Shown here one piece after another: positions 44,977 to 53,969 of a stretch of 64,000 nucleotides of DNA. Positions within the stretch are counted from its first letter, which is position 1; every line of letters begins with the position of its first letter. The notes under the pieces are model-generated. The model was given only the letters and a program-made list of their open reading frames with translations, was not told where the DNA came from and searched no databases. Source of the stretch: Leucobacter allii (lineage in GTDB: Bacteria > Actinomycetota > Actinomycetes > Actinomycetales > Microbacteriaceae); contig NZ_CP095045.1 in assembly GCF_022919155.1 (NCBI RefSeq), positions 1,674,001-1,738,000 of the forward strand, written 5' to 3'. The translations under genes were made by a program, and so were the position numbers.

Positions 44977-45121
44977 CTCATTGTCGCAGCCGACCGTCTC
45001 CCACCACATGAAGCTACTCGTCGAGGCGGGCCTCGTCACTCGTGAGCAGCGCGGGAAATGGGCCTACTACCAACCGACCACAGGTGCGCTCGCCGACGCG
45101 GCGAAGGCGCTGCTGGGCTGA
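44977..45121 (+). pseudogene. ArsR-type regulator, C-terminal fragment
   Basis: In frame from about 44984: SQPTVSHHMKLLVEAGLVTR followed by EQRGKWAYYQPTTGALADAA, the recognition helix and wing of an ArsR/SmtB repressor. The N-terminal half is missing, cut at the mutM junction. The stop overlaps the next ATG (TGATG), so it once led an arsR-acetyltransferase operon. Confidence 0.75.
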
Positions 45122-45630
45122 TGGCAGCGATCAGGCTTCGGCCGATGGTCGAGACGGACTGGCCCGAGGTCGAGAGGATCTACCGCGCCGGGATCGCGAC
45201 CGGTCACGCGACGTTCGAATCCGGGCCGCCGTCCTCCTGAGACATGTTCACAGCGGGCAAGCAGCCTGGTCTCATGTTCGTCGCGGTGGACGGACCGAAG
45301 GTCGTCGGCTGGGCGGCCGCAGGCCCCGTCTCCGTCCCCGCCGTGTACCGCGGCGTGGTCGAGCACTCCGTCTACGTCGCGCCGCAGACGTCGGGCAGAG
45401 GCGTCGGGCGTCTCCTGCTGGAGGGCCTGATCAGCGCCGCCGAGGGCGCAGCCGTCTGGACCATCCAGTCGTCGGTCTTCCCCGAGAACGCGGCCAGCCT
45501 CCTCCTCCACGAACGAGCGGGGTTCCGCCAGGTCGCCCGGCGCGAACGGATAGCGCTCATGGAGCACGGCCCGCTCGCCGGCCAGTGGCGCGACACCATG
45601 CTGATCGAAAGGCGCTCGGACCACGACTGA
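45121..45630 (+). pseudogene. ArsN/PAT-like GNAT acetyltransferase with in-frame TGA
   Basis: Residues 1-39 (MAAIRLRPMVETDWPEVERI, IATGHATFESGPPSS) and 42 onward (FTAGKQPGLMFVAVDGPKVV, QTSGRGVGRLLLEGLISAAE, LLLHERAGFRQVA) are one frame interrupted only by TGA 45238-45240. Relatives have Trp at this place, so TGG to TGA is the simplest change. It is linked to an arsR fragment, as in arsenic-resistance or phosphinothricin acetyltransferase contexts. A second start at 45244 would miss the N-terminal strand. Confidence 0.75.
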
Positions 45631-45715
45631 TCTGAGGCGCGGTGAGGCCGAGGCCTGCGCTGGTTGGACGCATACACTTGGGCAGTGTGGACGGAAGCCT
45701 GGGCCCAGGACGTCT

Positions 45716-45964
45716 CTAAGCACTGTCGACGAAGCGGATCACGTCGTGCATGTAGAAGACGTTGCCATGGGCGGCACCACACGAGCGCTCGAGGAGCTCC
45801 GGCGGACTTAAGCCACGTCGGCCCGTGCAGACGGGATTGGCCGTCATGAGCATGTGCCCCTCGAATGCCGGGTACCTGTCGCCGGACTGCTCGCGCAGCT
45901 GCGCTTCGCCGCAGCCGTGAGTGCACTCACGATCGATGGACCAGTCGAACTCAGTGGGCGTCAT
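45716..45964 (-). CDS. Small protein translated after the VbhA-like antitoxin
   Basis: 82 residues with scattered Cys/His (RECTHGCGEAQLREQSGDRY, HMLMTANPVCTGRRGLSPPE, HGNVFYMHDVIRFVDSA). Its ATG overlaps the stop of the upstream VbhA-like frame (ATGA), so the two were designed to be co-translated. VbhA antitoxins normally precede a Fic toxin; this protein has no Fic motif. Function unknown. Confidence 0.45.
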   Translation of the reverse strand: MTPTEFDWSIDRECTHGCGEAQLREQSGDRYPAFEGHMLMTANPVCTGRRGLSPPELLERSCGAAHGNVFYMHDVIRFVDSA

Positions 45965-46254
45965 GATTGCTCATTCCCTTCACGGAACCACTCGGCACGG
46001 CGGCCGACCGCTGCCAGCGCTTCGTCGAGGCTGGTCCTGCCATCGACATAGTCGCGGACGATGCGCATGCCCTCCGCGTCGGGTCGGGCCCCTTCGAGGC
46101 CTCAGGTCGCGACGATGTCGGCCATCGACTCGCGGCGATCTTCGACGGAGTCGAGCGCAGCCCGTACGGACGCCGGGACGACCTGGGCCAGTGCGCCGAG
46201 GTTCAGGAACTTCTCGAGCGCCAGCTCGTAGCGCTGCTGGGACCAGCAGGTGCG
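45961..46254 (-). pseudogene. VbhA-like antitoxin frame interrupted by TGA
   Basis: The minus frame reads YELALEKFLNLGALAQVVPA, then RRESMADIVAT, TGA (46102-46104), GLEGARPDAEGMRIVRDYVD and GRTSLDEALAAVGRRAEWFR. The GLE-x-P-x-E ... YVDG-x-SLDEALA pattern is that of VbhA-type antitoxins. Only the TGA breaks it. A remaining ATG at 46068 could give a 35-residue product. Confidence 0.5.
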
Positions 46255-46308
46255 CTAACCACTCAATGCGGGCCTCCATGCTGGGCTACAGCGAGTCCAC
46301 TCAAACCC

Positions 46309-48108
46309 TCAGCTGCGCGCCTCGCGCGCCAAGTGTCCCCGAAGGTCACTTGTGAACGCCGCCCGCTTCAAACGGTCGCTTGTGGGAACTTCCCCTCCCG
46401 TGAAGTCAAGAATCGCTCTCGCCGCGTCCTCAAGCTTTCCTACGTAGTCGGAGCCTCTCAGCGATTCGACAATCTCTTCGCTTTGCGCAACTATTCGACC
46501 ATCATTTAGCGCCAATGAGTCACCGCCGAGCGTTAGATACTTGTGAGCCATCAGGATGTGGTATCGCAAGGGCTTGAATTTCGGGTCTAGCGAAGTTCGA
46601 AAAGCCGATTCGAGTCGGTACGCCGCATAGGCCGAAGCCACATAAGGTTCATATCGGTGCTGATCCGCGAATATATCCTCGCCGATCCTCTCGTAGAGAT
46701 CTTTCGGATAGCGAGTCGCAAGATGCGGCAGATTCGAGAATGTCCCTGCCAGCGCACGCATTTGTTCGCGGATGGCGACGACCCTCGTGCGAGGCACAGG
46801 GTCGTCGAAGTACTGGCCGCTCCGTCTTTCATAAGCTAGCCGGGTTCGAAGGGGGTCTAGCTGATAGAACTCCTCCAGGTTCTTCTGGAACAACGTAAGC
46901 GCCACCAGGTCACTGTCATTCACTGCTGTCTGCGAATTCGTCGCGAGGATAATGTTTGACGCCACTTCATCGTCATCGGTAACGATCACGCGGATAGGAA
47001 GCTGAACCGCGCTGACGTCTTCGAGTTCGTCCGCCACCAAGTGGACGCAATGGCTCGTCTGGCAACCGTTGACGATCTGATAGCCACTGAGTCGCACTTC
47101 ATCACCCGGGCGTGGCGCGTACTGAGAAGCGACGACGGTTACGCCGTTGTTGAGAACAGGCAACAACAGGTTCCCTGACGACTTCAGAGTCTCCTGAATG
47201 CGATCGTTCACAGGATTGCCAGACCCTTGGAACCCGCGAACGTTATCGTAAAACACACGTTCGTTTAGTGATCCATCGTCGTTGCGAATAAGCAATAGCA
47301 GCTGGTCGAGGCTGATTAGCCCGAGGATAGCCTGCTCGACACCCGGCATGCTGGGAAGGTTGATGCTCTTCTTAAGAACAACGTCCACCTCGTTCGCTGC
47401 ATCCTTCTTACGCGATGCTTCCACGAGTTGCACAGCGCCTTCTACCTCGACGCTGGCTTCACCCAAGAATGTCAAGTCCGACAGAGAAGCTTCCTCAGTC
47501 GCACGCCGTCGTTGCGTGGACGCGTCCGCAACCGACTGAGCGCTGGCAGCAGTCACGAAGTGCAGGTGAACGGACGGACGCGGGTTCTGCATCTTTGTCG
47601 CATGATCTTCAAACATGTACTGAAGCGCCTTAGATATGCGCTCCAGCTTTGGGTATCCCGTTGGGGAATCTCCGGTAAGCGTTCGCCTAACGACGTCACC
47701 CATGTTCAGAATTTCTGGCGAGTGAATATTCGTCGAAGTCTTGGCTTGCACGAAGTGGAGGGCAACGACAAGCTTTCCCGTGCCGCTGCAAATCTCCCTC
47801 GCGTCCGATTCATCGCGAACGAGTTCACCGTTGACCTCAAGGAGCGCCACGTCAATTCCGGGCGTGCTGGGGTCAAGGAGGAGTTCGGAGAGCGTCACCT
47901 GGTCCGTCAGATCATCCCTGAGCACCAGTTTTGCGGCGAACATTTCGAACGCATCGCTATCCGACACATCCCCCAGCTCGTTGCTCTCTTTGAACTTCTT
48001 GAACAAGCCACTCAAGAGTGGATCCACAGGCAACTCTCCTCCGCCATTGTCGTGCGTTCGCTTCCACGAACCTACCCTGTTCCGGAGGGCGGTGTCAGCG
48101 TCCAGCAA
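46309..48108 (-). CDS. AIPR-family (abortive infection phage resistance) protein
   Basis: 599 residues. The AIPR domain is clear: FYDNVRGFQGSGNPVNDRIQ (287-306), LLPVLNNGVTVVASQY, the hallmark SGYQIVNGCQTSHCV (341-355) and NIILATNSQTAVNDSDL. The N-terminal part has a possible PD-(D/E)xK-type signature: Asp86 in GIDVALLEVNG and Gln-x-Lys in LHFVQAKTS (121-123). Members occur with or as anti-phage systems. The start appears to be TTG 48108 directly after an in-frame stop, with GGAAG upstream. GC content is clearly lower than the chromosome. Confidence 0.8.
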   Translation of the reverse strand: MLDADTALRNRVGSWKRTHDNGGGELPVDPLLSGLFKKFKESNELGDVSDSDAFEMFAAKLVLRDDLTDQVTLSELLLDPSTPGIDVALLEVNGELVRDESDAREICSGTGKLVVALHFVQAKTSTNIHSPEILNMGDVVRRTLTGDSPTGYPKLERISKALQYMFEDHATKMQNPRPSVHLHFVTAASAQSVADASTQRRRATEEASLSDLTFLGEASVEVEGAVQLVEASRKKDAANEVDVVLKKSINLPSMPGVEQAILGLISLDQLLLLIRNDDGSLNERVFYDNVRGFQGSGNPVNDRIQETLKSSGNLLLPVLNNGVTVVASQYAPRPGDEVRLSGYQIVNGCQTSHCVHLVADELEDVSAVQLPIRVIVTDDDEVASNIILATNSQTAVNDSDLVALTLFQKNLEEFYQLDPLRTRLAYERRSGQYFDDPVPRTRVVAIREQMRALAGTFSNLPHLATRYPKDLYERIGEDIFADQHRYEPYVASAYAAYRLESAFRTSLDPKFKPLRYHILMAHKYLTLGGDSLALNDGRIVAQSEEIVESLRGSDYVGKLEDAARAILDFTGGEVPTSDRLKRAAFTSDLRGHLAREARS

Positions 48109-48354
48109 TGTTTAGGCTTCCTCTTCTTTGGCTTGAAGCTGAGAACGCAGGTCACCCGTTGCGCCGCACGCACCCTATACAACTCGCCCCTCACCGGTAG
48201 CTTCATGGTGGAACTCGTCGCGATGCCGGGAGCCCAGCACCGCCCTGAGCAACAATCGGCTCTCCGCAGACATCCTGGCGAGGTCGATCACTGTGAGCCC
48301 CTCATCGCGCACGCCGGCCTTCCTGGCGCTGATGCGGGCCGAACGGCGCTCAGG

Positions 48355-48477
48355 CTAATGCAGCTGGGGCGGGGTCGGGCCGACGTACTCGGCCTGTCGG
48401 TCAAGGCAGCGCCAGAGGGCGTAGTAGTCGGAAGGAGCCCAACTGGACTGGTCCTCGTAGTAGATCCGGTCGGTCAC
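48355..48477 (-). CDS. Possible 40-residue small protein
   Basis: GTG 48477 preceded by GAGAGGAG at good spacing opens RIYYEDQSSWAPSDYYALWR and CLDRQAEYVGPTPPQLH. Aromatic-rich, no homologue recognised. Apart from this, 48109-48627 holds nothing I can support. Confidence 0.35.
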   Translation of the reverse strand: MTDRIYYEDQSSWAPSDYYALWRCLDRQAEYVGPTPPQLH

Positions 48478-48627
48478 GGGACTGCTCCTCTCGGCGTGCT
48501 CCTGGCACTTCCATTGTCGCGCAGGCGCGAGGGGCAGGGTTGGGCCCATGGAACAGGACCACGCAACGACGAGGCCGTGCGCCGTGCGCGGGCTCGACAG
48601 CAGGGCATCGAGAGGAGACCAATCACT

Positions 48628-48783
48628 ATGGCTATGACACTGGAGGAGCTACTCGACAAATACCCCGTGGACCGCGCGAAAATCCAAGAGCACAAGGAGC
48701 GGATGCTCGCCGAGATGGAGGCCTACGACCAGAGGGAGTCGCAAGAGGTGCCCCGCCCGGGCAAAGCGCGGCTCGACGAATAG
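48628..48783 (+). CDS. Orphan N-terminal domain of a HigA-like antitoxin
   Basis: 51 residues (TLEELLDKYPVDRAKIQEHK, ERMLAEMEAYDQRESQEV) closely matching the first ~35 residues of the HigA at 43997-44311 but lacking the helix-turn-helix. GAGAGGAG lies 10 bases upstream and a further small gene follows after 7 bases. It could be a decayed antitoxin or a stand-alone neutralising peptide. Confidence 0.55.
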   Translation: MAMTLEELLDKYPVDRAKIQEHKERMLAEMEAYDQRESQEVPRPGKARLDE

Positions 48784-48790
48784 GCTCACG

Positions 48791-48994
48791 ATGGAACACG
48801 AGAAGATCGGAGACGTGAACGGCGTGCCGATCCGCGTGCTCACGAGCGACGACTACAGGACATGCTCGGTGTGCGGTGGCAACTGCGAACCCGACCCGAA
48901 GTTCGTCTCCGACGAGCACTGCGCGAGGATCGCGTTCATGTGCCCTGAGCACGGGGTTCAAAGCCTGGTTGATTCATTCGAGGACCACCGCTGA
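48791..48994 (+). CDS. Small cysteine-containing protein
   Basis: 67 residues with possible metal ligands CSVCGGNC, HCARIAF and MCPEHG. It starts 7 bases after the HigA-like fragment and is probably in the same transcript. Unknown family. The next 175 bases (48995-49169) show nothing recognisable. Confidence 0.5.
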   Translation: MEHEKIGDVNGVPIRVLTSDDYRTCSVCGGNCEPDPKFVSDEHCARIAFMCPEHGVQSLVDSFEDHR

Positions 48995-49169
48995 TTTACG
49001 GACGGAGTCTTCACGCTTCCGACACGCCAGGAAAGCAAGAACTTACCTACACGCTCCGAAGTGATCTTTGTGAGTAATAGGCGACCATAGCGAGTACCGA
49101 GCGATACTCATTCGCACCTCAGCCCTCCAGCTCGCTCGACGTACCCACGGCTGCCTCATTAAGTCCAGC

Positions 49170-52100
49170 TCACCAGCGACGCGGGATTCGGAGACTCGCG
49201 TCGTCTTGGCGTTCAGACTCGATTCGGGCTGCCGCACGGGTCGCTACATCGTCGTAGAACCGACGCATGGCCGAACCGGTGTCGAACTTGAGCGCAAGCA
49301 GTTCCGCGCCGACCTTGAGCGCGAGTTCCTCTGGGTCGTCCGCGCCGATTGATCGCGAGTAACTTCCGTATTCCGCGGAGCCATGTAACCCTAAGATCAC
49401 GTCGCGCTCAAGGGGGCTGGACAGCGCGGATGCGGCCTCAATGGCTTCGGCAACGAAAGTCGGGGCTCGCAGAACAAGATCGTGGGGAGCACCATTCAGA
49501 ATAGACCGGACCAGAGCGATGCGCTCCTGCTGCTGCGTCTTGATTAGCGAAAGCAGCACGGCGAGTTGGTCGTCCTCGTAATCGGCGAACATCCGCTGAA
49601 GGACGTCGAGGCCGTCGTGCCCGCGACGGTAGGGCGCATCTTCGAGCAACCAGTCGACGTGAGTTGCGATTAATGCGGGCAGGTCCTGACTTGCTCGGAA
49701 GCTGAATGGCATCGCGTCGAGATACGGTAGCGCGTCGTAGTCGTCGTCTGCCTCGCTCTGCTGATCAATGCGGCGTTGCAGGAACGTAAGCGCCTCCTGT
49801 GAATCGATCGCGATCTGCTGCGCCACTAACTCGCCAAAGACATGCGCGTCAAGACTCGGGGTCTGTGTGAAACGATCTAGGAAGCGTGCACGTTCCTCTC
49901 TTGATAGAGAGGCCCACGGAACTGTCGCGCTTCCGGAGAGAACGGTCGCCGCGGCCGCAGCAACCACCGAGTTCGTCTCGATGGGCGAAGCCTGCAAAAT
50001 GTCCAGAACGAGATCGGGGTCAAGCGACTCTCGCCATCGGGCGGTCGAGAGCAGCGATGAGTAGACGGCGGGGTGCGGCGTGGTCAGCAATGCGCGCACG
50101 ACACCCGCCTGGACAACGGAAAGTGCGCCTTGTACGCCTCCAACCGCTGACGCAAGCATCGAAGCAGAGGGCTCGCCCTGCCCAATTTTGTCGGTGGCGA
50201 TTGACATCAGGTCTGGGTAGTCCGATGCAAAACAGACACCGAGGGCGGCTTCGACGATGCAATCGTCCGCTGGCGTTGCGACTGTGCGCGGCGCAAGGGC
50301 GACGCGAGTCAGGTCAGAGTTCGCCAAGAACAAGATTTGGAGCAGCTGGCGCGGCGGCGTGAAGCGGTCTCGTTCTCTCAGTGCGTCGTCTATCGCGGCG
50401 CGAAGTCGTGTCAGGATCTGCTCGGGTGAGAGGGTCGAAATCCACCGCCGGCAGAGATCTTGAGTCGCCTCACTGAGCTGCGCAGCTGCGCGGTGGAAGC
50501 GGGCAACGGCAGGTGAATCGGTAGCGTCGCTGCTGGTTTCTACGGTAACCCGTTCGTCGTCGTAATCCTCATCGGTGTGGAAACCACCACGCGTCAAGCG
50601 TGCAAGCAGAAGCTCGTCATCACTTGCCAGTGCCGCTCGTGCGGCGCGAGCTGCCAAGCGTCGTGGACCTTCCCCGTAGGTCGCATGCCAGCTCAGTGAG
50701 CGGTAGGCCGCAAGCCGAATGCCTGCTGGGCGGGACGCATCTGAAAGCACGGCACGCAGTGCGGCGACGATTGTAGTGAATTCATCAGTCACGTCGTCGG
50801 CGCGGTTCTTCGCAGAGAGCCCCTGTTCGAGCACCTCGATAGCTGCGAGAGCTGTGCGGTCATCCCGCCCGAGTGCAGTGATCGCGATTGTAATTGCAGC
50901 TGCTCTCACACCCGAGACGACGTCGAGGTCAATGTCGTGGCGGGCGATGGATAGATTCCACCCACGCGATTCGGTGACGATGATGTCGTGCGCCATCACT
51001 TCGACCAGGAGTGAGACCAGCTGGGGAGAGTACACCTCTAGCGTTGGATCGGCGAGGAGGTCGGCGACTGTCTCAACATAGACGCGATTGAAGCGGATAA
51101 GGCGGCGAGGATGAAACTGACCCAACTCACGGAGCAACCTCATTCCGTGTTCCGGGTTCTGGTTTTCCTGGCGGGTATCTGTTCCACCGATCTCGAGGAG
51201 CTTCCGCATCGACCGCGGCAGAAACTCCAAATTGTTTCCAGCGTTTGAAATGAGGGGCGCGAAAGCGCGACCAACTTCAGTGGCGGTAAATGTCCGCGGA
51301 GGACCCCAGATACCGCTCAATGGGTCTTCTTCGTCGGGGCCAGGGTTCGCGAGAAGTAGCTCAGCGAGATCGAGCGCGCGGCCTGGGTAGATCCCTGCGA
51401 CCGGTGCGACACGCTTTGCGAGAGCGATGCGGTCAGAGTTCGCAAGAGTGAGCGCGTGCTCAGCCAAGGCAGACCAGAGCGTGTCGGCCAAATCGGATGG
51501 CCCCTGCGTGCGTCTTTGCCAATCGATCACGCTAACGTTTCGAAGCGCGTGCGATAGCGCGCGACCTCGTGTCTGATCAGCGAGTCGAAGCGCAAAGCGC
51601 TTGTCGATACCCGACTTTGAGACAAGCGCCCGCTCCAAGATGGCATCACCCAGGAGGTCGGGAACAACGCGAACGCTCTGCCCTCTACGCAGAACTAGAC
51701 CGAGATCTTCGAGCTCATCCAGAACGTCGAGAACCGTTGCTTCGTCGTTATCACTGACACCCGCGATGACGTCCAGGAACTCTGACTCGCCGAGGTTCGC
51801 CGGCTGGATAGCTGCCACCGCCTGAAGTACAGAGATTCGGGCGTCCTCATTGGAGCCACGGACTACGACGTCGGCGAATCGCGTGAGGATTTGTTGGCGT
51901 AGTTCGGTTTGTGTCACCAGGTCGGTGTCTGTTAGGACTCCTTCGCGCATAAGATGTGCACCGAGCACGATCATGAAGGGGCAGTCGTAGCCCACATGGG
52001 CGAGGCCATTTACCCGAGTCTCCGTCGCCGACGTTCCGAGCGCCTCGCGGGCGAGAGATTCAGCCGCGTCGAGGGATAGATCATCAAGCGTGACTGAGAT

Positions 52101-53231
52101 CTTCGCGGATTCGAGATCCGAGATTTCGAGTGCTGCCTGAAGCTGCGCGAGCGCGCGAGGTCGCGTAGACATCACTAAGGTCGCGTCGGGTCGCATGCGC
52201 CTGATTCCGAGTTCCAACGCACGGAGGTCAAACTCCGGATCCATCGCATCGTCAACAACCACGATGGGTGCACCCTCTGGAAGAGCCTCGTAGCTCTCGG
52301 GCGCGATCGCACCGCGCGATGCAAAGACCACGGTTCGACCGACATCGCTTCGTGCAAAGGCTCGCAATAGACGCGACTTGCCAATGCCACCTCGACCGAT
52401 CAGGATGACCCGTTCCTCGAGGGCTACGCTGAGTCCCACAATTCTACTCAACTCCGCGTCTCGTCCGACCAACTCGAAGTTGCGATCAACGCCCAAACGG
52501 CCAGCAAGGGCGGAGTCGTACTCATCAGGTGTCAGCCACGGACTCGGCTCTCGAACTCCCAGGAACGGCTCGCGCATTCCCCTGAAGTAGGTGTCGACGA
52601 GTACTAAGGCGTCCGAACGCGGAAGCCCTCTGACGAGCGCGGACAGGTCCTCCCCATCCCACAGCTTCCAGTCCGGATGGTTGTGGATCTCCTTTCGGGC
52701 AGCGGGGGTGGCGGTCTTTCGGCTCAACGCGATGATGCCGGATGTGATCTGCGCCTCGCCCGTGACCTCGCCGATCGCCGCGCGGATATCCTCCGGGCCG
52801 AACGTCTTGTGCCGCTTACATTGCACACCAACTCGCTCGCCATCCCCGTCGATGAAAACGTCAACGCCGAACTGCTTATGACCTGACGACCCGTTCCGAG
52901 TTGCGGTCCGGCCAGGGTAGATCCGTGCGCCGAGATCCCTGGTGAAGGCTTCGAAAGCCTCATCGGAAAGGTTCTCGAACGGAAGAGCTAGGACGAGATT
53001 CTGAGTTGCGATGGCCGGGTCGTGGTAGTTACCCGCGATGGTCACCTCGTCGAGCGAGAGGCTGAGAACTGAACATAGCGCCGGGAGCTGAGCCTGTCGA
53101 GGTCGCGAACGTCCACGCTCCCACGCGCTGACGGTCTGCTGCCCGACACCCATAGCGCGAGCAAGCTCTGCTTGGCCCAGTCCAACAGCCGACCTTGCAA
53201 CGCGGATCAACGTGCCGAGTACTGAGGTCAT
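49170..53231 (-). CDS. XRE-HTH / Mrr-nuclease / STAND NTPase fusion, candidate anti-phage protein
   Basis: 1353 residues. Residues 1-65: XRE helix-turn-helix (LGQAELARAMGVGQQTVSAW). 85-200: Mrr-type nuclease (FEAFTRDLGARIYPG; Asp124 in KQFGVDVFIDGDG; Gln137-Cys-Lys139 in VGVQCKRHK; TSGIIALSRKTATPAAR). 250-450: STAND-like P-loop NTPase (Walker A LIGRGGIGKSRLL 277-289; Walker B IVVVDDAMD 323-331). The remaining ~900 residues are helical repeats, likely the sensor. Nuclease-STAND fusions act as phage-protein sensors (Avs type); an N-terminal repressor domain on the same chain is unusual. The start is ATG 53231, 7 bases after TAGATT; the longer frame is not protein-like. Confidence 0.8.
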   Translation of the reverse strand: MTSVLGTLIRVARSAVGLGQAELARAMGVGQQTVSAWERGRSRPRQAQLPALCSVLSLSLDEVTIAGNYHDPAIATQNLVLALPFENLSDEAFEAFTRDLGARIYPGRTATRNGSSGHKQFGVDVFIDGDGERVGVQCKRHKTFGPEDIRAAIGEVTGEAQITSGIIALSRKTATPAARKEIHNHPDWKLWDGEDLSALVRGLPRSDALVLVDTYFRGMREPFLGVREPSPWLTPDEYDSALAGRLGVDRNFELVGRDAELSRIVGLSVALEERVILIGRGGIGKSRLLRAFARSDVGRTVVFASRGAIAPESYEALPEGAPIVVVDDAMDPEFDLRALELGIRRMRPDATLVMSTRPRALAQLQAALEISDLESAKISVTLDDLSLDAAESLAREALGTSATETRVNGLAHVGYDCPFMIVLGAHLMREGVLTDTDLVTQTELRQQILTRFADVVVRGSNEDARISVLQAVAAIQPANLGESEFLDVIAGVSDNDEATVLDVLDELEDLGLVLRRGQSVRVVPDLLGDAILERALVSKSGIDKRFALRLADQTRGRALSHALRNVSVIDWQRRTQGPSDLADTLWSALAEHALTLANSDRIALAKRVAPVAGIYPGRALDLAELLLANPGPDEEDPLSGIWGPPRTFTATEVGRAFAPLISNAGNNLEFLPRSMRKLLEIGGTDTRQENQNPEHGMRLLRELGQFHPRRLIRFNRVYVETVADLLADPTLEVYSPQLVSLLVEVMAHDIIVTESRGWNLSIARHDIDLDVVSGVRAAAITIAITALGRDDRTALAAIEVLEQGLSAKNRADDVTDEFTTIVAALRAVLSDASRPAGIRLAAYRSLSWHATYGEGPRRLAARAARAALASDDELLLARLTRGGFHTDEDYDDERVTVETSSDATDSPAVARFHRAAAQLSEATQDLCRRWISTLSPEQILTRLRAAIDDALRERDRFTPPRQLLQILFLANSDLTRVALAPRTVATPADDCIVEAALGVCFASDYPDLMSIATDKIGQGEPSASMLASAVGGVQGALSVVQAGVVRALLTTPHPAVYSSLLSTARWRESLDPDLVLDILQASPIETNSVVAAAAATVLSGSATVPWASLSREERARFLDRFTQTPSLDAHVFGELVAQQIAIDSQEALTFLQRRIDQQSEADDDYDALPYLDAMPFSFRASQDLPALIATHVDWLLEDAPYRRGHDGLDVLQRMFADYEDDQLAVLLSLIKTQQQERIALVRSILNGAPHDLVLRAPTFVAEAIEAASALSSPLERDVILGLHGSAEYGSYSRSIGADDPEELALKVGAELLALKFDTGSAMRRFYDDVATRAAARIESERQDDASLRIPRRW

Positions 53232-53238
53232 GCGAGGC

Positions 53239-53278
53239 AATCTACACGCGGTAAACACATCCGTATAGTCGCTGTACG
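53239..53278 (-). promoter_or_regulatory. Promoter and operator candidate of the HTH-Mrr-STAND gene
   Basis: The minus-strand -10 box TAGATT (53244-53239) ends 7 bases before the ATG. An imperfect inverted repeat CGTATAG-TCG-CTGTACG (53262-53278) covers the -35 position, a suitable operator for the protein's own HTH domain. The wider region is AT-rich. Confidence 0.5.
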
Positions 53279-53339
53279 TATTTAATCCGTGCGATAGTCC
53301 GCCGTGGGTGAAATTGGTAATCCAAGCGGTCGCCGGTGA

Positions 53340-53897
53340 ATGCGCGCGACCTTCGGATGGGCCCTTGCATTCGACGAGAAGACCAGGTTCGCGATCAACA
53401 TCGGCGAGGACACCTATCGGTGCCGCCTGCAGCAGGAAGCGCGGCGCGGCGCGGTGCAACATAAGAGGCCGCTGCCGCTCGAGATCGACGAAGGTTGGCA
53501 CGAGCGGTGGTGGGCAGATCGGAGGCGATGGACGCTCGCCGCGAAGCTGCCGGGCTTCTTCGCGGCGCTCGACGACCCGGGAGCGCCCTAGCGCGAGCGC
53601 CGCGAACGGCTGGAGCACGAGCATCACGAGGATCTGGCCCTCTGGGAGCAGCCCGTGGCCCGCGCGCACGGACGCCACACCCACGCGCTCAACGTCCAGA
53701 GTGCACAGTCCCAGGCCGCAACGTGGCGCACGAACGACCTGCGCAAATGCGCCGAAGAGATCGCGCCGCGCAACGAGGAGACAGGCATGTTAGCCGCGTC
53801 GTCCGAGCGGGTCTCCTGGTTCAGGGCCGAAGCGGACCTGAATCGACCTTTGCTGGGCAATGACGCGCTCCGGGTCCCGACGCCGGAGAGACATTAG
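53340..53897 (+). pseudogene. Unknown gene interrupted by an amber codon
   Basis: One reading frame, 53340-53897 (FGWALAFDEKTRFAINIGED, HERWWADRRRWTLAAKLPGF; then RRERLEHEHHEDLALWEQPV, THALNVQSAQSQAATWRTND), is broken only by TAG at 53589-53591. The charged helical second half recalls phage- or plasmid-borne proteins but I cannot name a family. The rest of 53232-53969 contains only the promoter described above. Confidence 0.4.
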
Positions 53898-53969
53898 CCA
53901 TACACCAATCTGGACAAGCACATGTCGAAAGGCCGGATGTCGACCGAGCCGCTTGATCCGCCGAAGCGG

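Noticed and set aside
44870..45121. Complete small gene at the arsR fragment
   Set aside because: The first half is antisense to the mutM fragment; only the part after 44977 is ArsR-like.
53232..53684. N-terminal extension of the HTH-Mrr-STAND frame by 151 codons
   Set aside because: The extension lacks family character, crosses the promoter, and the XRE domain begins right at ATG 53231.
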